From: Gyrodactylus bullatarudis
Lineage: Eukaryota; Platyhelminthes; Monogenea; Gyrodactylidea; Gyrodactylidae
Direction of reading: 5' to 3'
DNA: 64,000 nucleotides
Assembly (NCBI GenBank): GCA_012064415.1
Contig: SSNU01000039.1
Span: forward strand, 216,265-280,264
Shown piece after piece: positions 58,030 through 64,000 of this stretch. The notes under the pieces were generated by a model. That model made no database searches, was not told the DNA's origin, and was given only the letters and a program-made list of their open reading frames with translations. Made by a program: the position numbers and the translations under genes. Position 1 is the stretch's first letter, and every line of letters starts with the position of its first letter.

Positions 58030-58622
58030 AAAGCTAATTGATATGAAGTTGGGGATCTGTGATTTTTACGAAAAACTCGGTTCTTTCATCAAAAATTCGA
58101 ATTTATAAGAGATTTTCTTGGAATCCTACTCATGTTGCCCAATTTCACGAGTTGAAGAAAAAAATTATTTTCATGAAAAATAAAATAAGCTTAATTTATT
58201 CATGATGCATAACCTAAGTATCGTTTGGGAGCTGAATTTCGTTTTTTTGGTCATTTTCACTACTCAAAAATTGATGAAATTTCAATAAATCGATATTCCT
58301 AGGAAATGGTCAATCTTTAGAAAGTTTATCAGCGATATTCGGTTTTCTTGTCTTATTCTGATCCTAAAAAACATCTTTTTGCAATAGTTCCACATTCAAA
58401 TCAATGAAAAATTTTGAGTTCAAAGTTCGAAAAAATGGGATTTTGGTGCCAAATCGAAATTTGAAAGATGACCATATTTTTCATGAAAATAATTTTTTTC
58501 TTTAACTCATGAAATTGGGCAACATGAGTAGGACTCCAAGAAAATCTCATATACATTCGAATTTTTGATGAAAGAACCGAGTTTTTCGTAAAAATCACAG
58601 ATCCCCAACTTCATATCAACCA
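58030..58622. mobile_element. Fold-back element family 1, complete copy
   Basis: GATATGAAGTTGGGGATCTG at about 58040 is mirrored by CAGATCCCCAACTTCATATC at about 58599-58618. Inner blocks (CGAAAAACTCGGTTCTTTCATC) are mirrored too. Short centre, no ORF. Confidence 0.82.
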
Positions 58623-58624
58623 AC

Positions 58625-58800
58625 TTTATAAAAATCACTATAATCCTTATTTTTTTAAGAAATACTACACCTTTCTCTCCCCATTCTTTTTCTACAAATA
58701 GACCAATAAAAGCCAGAAGACAACATCAGATCAGGTAGCAAGCGAACAACGTTATAGTCTATGATCTATGCTGAACAGCTCCCTGAAGAGGTACAACTTT
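58625..58800 (+). mobile_element. Penelope-like element tail
   Basis: Begins within a few bases of the fold-back element. It contains TTTAAGAAATACTACACCTT, then the AGACCAATAAAAGCCAGAAG block and the GCAAGCGAACAACGTTATAG tail. It is 5'-truncated and lacks the nuclease domain. Confidence 0.6.
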
Positions 58801-59754
58801 ATGATCTTTAAGCCTTTGACAACCTTGAAGTGAGCCTTACTAAATTTAAATTATTAGCCGTGTATGAGATACATTCAATTGTTTGATATCTGAACTTGGT
58901 GAATGGTCCCTAATATGTTCAAATCGATAGAAAAAACATTCAGATAATCCTTGAAAGGAAAATTTATCCATTCTTTTTCAATTGGTTTTATGCTACATGT
59001 AATTATTATAACATAAAAAAGTTGAATAATACATTGATAGCGGAAGTTTATTGCAGAATTACACAAGTTCTTCCCAGTTCCCATAATACACGAGTAAATT
59101 TACGTTTTCTTCATCCAGAATTTCAAAATTATCTTCAAATTTTTAAATTTAAGATGATATTGCTTGTTGATTTAAATTCAAGTAAGTACAAATCAGTACT
59201 TAGAAATAGTCTTAAAGGAAAATGATCATGAAAAAACTTAAGCATCTATCATAAATAGATTTTACAAGATTGGAACCATAATTGCTAAATAAATATCATT
59301 CAGCATAGGGAGGGCTAACCATAACTGCAATTATTAAAATTTCAACACAGTAAAATGCGACCGTAAATTGAATATTCAAAATTTTTCATTACAATTAATA
59401 ATCAAAATTATTTATTTTGAAAAAAATTATTTACATTTACGTTTTTTAAAGTATTGAGATAATAGGGCCAAAGATTTATTTTTATGGGTTCAATAGTAAA
59501 AAGATAAAGAGGTGAACTTTGGTATTCTGAGGAGTTTTAGGTTACTGTTTGATTTTTCATATTTTTATTACATGAATAATTGCTATGATACAAATAAAAA
59601 GAAAGCAAAACCTTTTTGTAGAAAAATATTCTGATAAAATGAGAATTGAGAAATTTTCCGTCCTATTCAAGTTTAATTAATTTGCATTTGAACCGCTTGA
59701 TCGGCTCAATATTTCAAATACACTAATTAACTAGAATAACTATTTGGCTACCTT
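58801..59754. other. Intergenic, no gene seen
   Basis: AT-rich. No supported gene. Confidence 0.4.
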
Positions 59755-60560
59755 TTAACCCTCTCGATACCACGACTAGAAGGAATAGAGCTATCAAGTT
59801 AATTTTTTCGAGACAACACTCTCTGTGTTATCGTGGAAAATGTTCTCTTCGATCGTTTTCTTGTCCGGTGTTTCCTTCTGACTGATCTCGATCAGGTCGT
59901 ATACGACCTATCGGTATTCAATGAGCTAAAAAAATTCAAAATCCATTATCATATTACTTGTAAGTAACTTTTTTTTTTATTGATCAGCTTTCGTGATATA
60001 TTTGAGACAATTATTCATAGATTTTATACATAAAAACTTTTTACAGATAGTACAAAAATGATAACTTTTCTTTTTAAAAATAATACAAGTTCTTCTGTCC
60101 TTATCGAGGTCTACTTTTAAAGGGAGGTGGCCTGAATCAGCTTCAATACTTCCATTCGAAAGATTCGATAGTTCTTCCACCTTATCTCTACATGATTTTC
60201 TTGGAGGCTTCAAAGCATCATCTGTTTCTATATTTCTCTTCCTCGATTGAGCTTTAGCATCTTCTACCAACTCATCAGCCAATTTCAGTTGGAAAGTCAT
60301 AAGATCCATAGGTTTCGATTCACTACATTCTCTTTTATAAAGTAGCCAAGAGTTTATAACTGAAGAATTAAGAATCCATTTGAATATCGAGGTATACAAA
60401 CATTTTGATCTGTGTTCGACTCTGTACAAAACCTGAAAACTATCAAAAAGATCCACAGCTACCATACCTTTATTGTAGTTATGAGAATCAGCGTGGAAAT
60501 CTAAACAACCTATCAAAATTTCAGCCTGATTGATTTTTCTTGTTGCACCGTGTTAGTCAA
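59755..60560 (-). pseudogene. piggyBac-type element, 3' half, 5'-truncated
   Basis: The ORF 60516-59977 (179 codons) encodes the C-terminal part of a piggyBac-like transposase. It has YNKGMVAVDLFDSFQVLYRV, then SIFKWILNSSVINSWLLYKR, and a cysteine-containing tail (FCTICKKFLC). Catalytic acidic residues upstream are absent. Outward of the stop there is an AGGTCG-TATA-CGACCT palindrome (about 59896-59911). The terminus follows, as TTAA (59755-59758) plus CCCT, the family's end. The truncated side meets the MITE at 60570. Confidence 0.8.
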
Positions 60561-60569
60561 TAAAAATTT

Positions 60570-61476
60570 CTGAAATTATGCACAGTGCATAGTTGGTATA
60601 TTCGATCTATTATCAATGTATAATATAAACTATTCATTCGTAGTTGATTTCTAAAATTGGTTCAATAACATATCACGGATCTCCTCGATCAAAGCGTGGA
60701 ATTTTAGTTTGAATCCAAAATCAGTTAGTTTGAATCAGACGTCTAGACTAATTTGATTATTATTTGATAAGATAAAATACCTTTTTAGATGATATTATAA
60801 ACTTTTAAATCTCATAGAAACAACTGAAAAAAAACTACTGCAAAATCCCATTTTTCGAACTTTGAACCAAAACTTGTTATTGATCTGAAAGTTGGTGCTT
60901 GATCAAAAGAGAATTTTCAGGATTAAGATTAGAAAAGAAAATCAATTCAACTGAATCTTATCTGATTCATAGCCTTATTATCGTTTGGGAGCTGAAAATC
61001 GGTTTTTTGATCCTTTTCACTACTTGAAAATCAATGAAAATTCGATAATTCAAAATCTCTCGAAAATGGGGTGACTGTCGGTAATTTGACGGTGCTAGTC
61101 AGCTTTCTTGTCTAATCTTCATTCTGAAAAACCTCTTTTGATCAACCTCCAGCTTTCAAATCAATAAAAATTTTCGGTTCAAAGTTCGAAAAAATGGAAT
61201 TTGGCGCCAAATTAAAATTTGAAAAATGACCATATTTTTCATTCAAAAATTTTTTTCCTTCAAGTTGAAGGTTTCAAAAGTGGGCAACATGAGTAGGATT
61301 CAAAAAAATCTTTAAAAAATTCGAATTCTTAATGAAAAACTCGAGATTTCTGTAAAAATCATAGATTCCTAACTTCATATGAATCAACTTTAATATCATA
61401 CAACGAATACTATGTGTATTATACATTGATAATAGATCGAATATACCAACTATGCACTGTGCATAATTTCAGGCAT
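60570..61476. mobile_element. MITE with 65-bp inverted ends, holding a nested fold-back
   Basis: 60570-60633 (CTGAAATTATGCACAGTGCATAG...) is repeated inverted at 61412-61476. Inside, 60840-61390 is a family 1 fold-back lacking its left outer end (right end ATAGATTCCTAACTTCATATG). The ends contain the palindrome TGCACAGTGCA. Confidence 0.78.
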
Positions 61477-64000
61477 TTTTTAGTTAGACTGATGAAAATT
61501 TAATTCATTCATTACTTCATTACCAAAAACTCAAGGCTTATCAAGATTATCTAGGGAGTTTTGATATTGTATTTTATTCATTACTTTATCAGTAATATCA
61601 TGTATCATAATAGGAGGGAATAAATAAGCAAGCAATTCTTTTTTTCCAATTACATGTCAATCAAGAAACAAAGAAGTAACTGCATTTAATAATAGCGATA
61701 AAGTAATAGACAAGATTCATGGAATTGTATTGTACATGCTTGAAATTGTCAAATAATCGTTATTTCTTTGCTAAACTTTGAAAGAAACATTACAAAGGTA
61801 AATTAAAGTAAAAGAAATTCATCTTTAAATTCAATTCAGTATGTCTTTGTATAAACGAGGTAGGAATCTTTTTTGCACAGTTTTGCTCAGTTAAGTGTCC
61901 TTTGTGAATGGTTGGAGAGCTGAAACGAAGAAAAAAACTTGAACATTTTTCTATTTACAAAAAATAAAGAATGCCTTTAGTCTGACACGCTTTATAGCGA
62001 CATTGTTTATAACCATTGATCTATAACCAAAGTTTTGTTCCAGACGTTTCGGTGCACGCCGAAGTAAGATACGTGATTCAAAGATAAAAACCCTAGATTA
62101 CATACGGCTTTGTTTTAAATGATCTATGAGTTACGTATCTTGCTCAGACTTTGGTTCTTAAATCCAATCTTTCGCAGACTTGTAACTGGTAGGTCTTTTT
62201 TGCATTTTTGAAAATCAGAAATTTTGCTCTCATTTTTACAAATCATCATCAATTAATGAACTAAGACATGGAATGTGTGGAGAATTTTATATTAATGAAT
62301 ATTTTTGTTGAAAAATTGCTTGAATTTGATTGGCTCTCTCAAAAGAGAGGTTTTTTTTTTAAATTGGGTCACACGAAATGATTTTGGCGACAAATGTAAT
62401 CAATAAAACTTTTTATCAGCAGATAAACTAATGTAACTGAACACAAAATTCCTTTCGTGAAAAAGGTGTTCAATTCATTAACAGACAGATTAAATACAAT
62501 TGTATATTCCACTGAATAACTGAGTTTTATTCATTTACTCTCACATATTCTAGCCAAGATGAGGGTGAGAAAGAGAGCTCAAATTACTCAATAATAATAC
62601 CTATCACGCAATCAGAAAAGAAAAACTAAACACACTACGCTAGATTTTCTGGGAGTTGAGCAGGAACTTTTTGTAATATGAGCATAGGGAAATCGTGAGA
62701 ATAGTGGATAGAGGATTAAATATTGGCCAGAAAATATCATGGAAAAGGAAGGTGAATCATTGATTTTATAGCAGTTGTGATCCTCAAAATCAACCTTTGA
62801 GCACTCACTCACTTTGAAATCAGCAAAAATTTTCGACCCAAGGTTCGAAAAAAAATGGGAATTTGGCGCTAATTCGAGTTATGGAAAATTTATTTTTCTT
62901 CATATCGTGGAAGTGGGCCAAAGAATCTTGATCAAATTCGATTTGATGAAGAAAGAAAATTGAGGATTTCGTAAAATGCCTATCTTCAAAAGTCGTTTTG
63001 AAGTTTATTTGCATCATGGCTTCTCGAAGGGGGAAAAAAAGTTTTTTGCATCACTTTAATAAATATACATGCTTTGACATTGTATATATCTCACAGTAAA
63101 TGTTAATGATTCCTGTTGAGATGTGTAATGAATTTATTATAATAATCCCAAAGGGAACATCTGTCATTCTATATATGTAGAAAGTACTTGAATCACAATG
63201 GAGAAGAGTAAACTCTGAGCATCTACTTCTCTATTCGCGTATGAATGGTTCACAAGTGGAATTTGTCACGAGAGAAAATTACTTTGAAAAAATACATTCA
63301 TCAAGAAGAAGATACTAGATTTCTTGATTATTTCGAACATGGTCATTTTAAACAAATACTATTTATGATGTTACTTGTAAGTATGTGGATGATATTCAAA
63401 TAAAAAATGTGATGATTAAAAAGTGGTTGTGTAAATCCAAACATAGATCAATGGATTAAAAGCTTATGAATCTCATGCACAAGTGGGTAGGGTTCTGACC
63501 CCTTCCTTTTAACCAATAAAAATTATGAAATTCTATAGTACTCTGATTGGTTAAATAATCGAGTAAGATAAAAAATTTTCTTTGGTCCTATTGGCTCTAT
63601 CTGCATGGGTACAAAGGTTTCAGAACACTACTCCTGGCTAATACATTCCAATATGACGAAACGAAGAATGTCAGGAACTAATCGTTATGTTTCATGGGTT
63701 TCACCTAATTCATATCTCTAGATTCAGAATTCATACTCAAAATTATCTTTAATAATTTTGTTGCTGCTGTGGTTCGTCATTTGTGTCAACAAAAGAACAT
63801 TTCTCATTTTACACCATGAGATAGTGTAGTAAGAATGTAGAAAGTGAGTGGGTCTGGTATTCAAATAGATAGACCAACTACTACTGAATGGTCAGGCTTA
63901 TACTTGATTTTAATCTGTAACATTCATTCATTTCTAATTAGAAATTATAATTTTTGAGCCAATCAGAGTCCAGAGATTTTGGGTATACTGTTTGATCATA
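61477..64000. other. Right end, no gene seen
   Basis: AT-rich. It contains a family 1 fragment at about 62760-62960 (TTTCGACCCAAGGTTCGAAA) and, at 62040-62065, a sequence shared with 32230 (CCAGACGTTTCGGT). No exon chain or RNA gene identified. Confidence 0.4.

Noticed and set aside
1..64000. CRISPR array, prokaryotic operons or phage genes
   Set aside because: No regularly spaced repeats; the genes are spliced and of animal type.

Overview
This is an AT-rich, intron-containing nuclear DNA window from a multicellular invertebrate. The signs are GT-AG introns, synaptotagmin-like, LIM and saposin-type genes, Tc1, piggyBac and Penelope-like elements, and many fold-back repeats. I cannot fix the phylum. 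The saposin-type genes have introns of only 29-57 nt (one of 80), whereas the synaptotagmin-like gene has introns of 62-1861 nt.

Left end (1-10.8 kb): a piggyBac-type terminus (1-225) is followed by a secreted-protein cassette. Each full cassette holds two divergent genes for double SapB-domain proteins that share a ~380-bp promoter with a TATA box on each side. There are two full cassettes in direct repeat (period 3132 bp). A third, inverted copy (9435-10777) keeps only one partner, and a fourth (45364-46394) keeps only the other and ends at a 6-N assembly gap. Wherever I compared them, the copies looked identical in exons and introns. Penelope fragments and a small possible secreted-protein gene lie between copies.

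Middle (12.6-20.4 kb): a mobile-element zone. It holds a complete Tc1-like DD34E transposon with perfect ~213-bp inverted repeats, several Penelope-like GIY-YIG endonuclease fragments, piggyBac remnants, and one 231-codon single-exon gene of unknown family.

21.0-27.4 kb (minus): a complete eight-exon synaptotagmin-like (Slp/bitesize type) gene, reconstructed to 610 aa. It has a Rab-binding helix, FYVE-like zinc finger, acidic linker, C2A and C2B, and a 21-nt microexon.

29.7-39.1 kb (minus): a complex locus. A ~300-aa low-complexity N-terminal exon and a 16-nt microexon can be joined in phase either to a LIM domain that ends in a stop, or to a series of mostly phase-0 exons carrying an unrecognised repeat of the form GVYENEP-x(3-4)-DVV. 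Another possible end carries a hydrophobic tail.

40.7-42.7 kb (plus): a secreted TSP1/PAN-like protein gene, 3' end not found. 48.8-50.4 kb (minus): two closely spaced genes of unknown family. The rest of the right half is dominated by long inverted-repeat (fold-back) elements of at least three families, a Penelope tail, a piggyBac remnant and a nested MITE. Exon maps come from reading splice signals and reading-frame phase by eye, not from transcripts.
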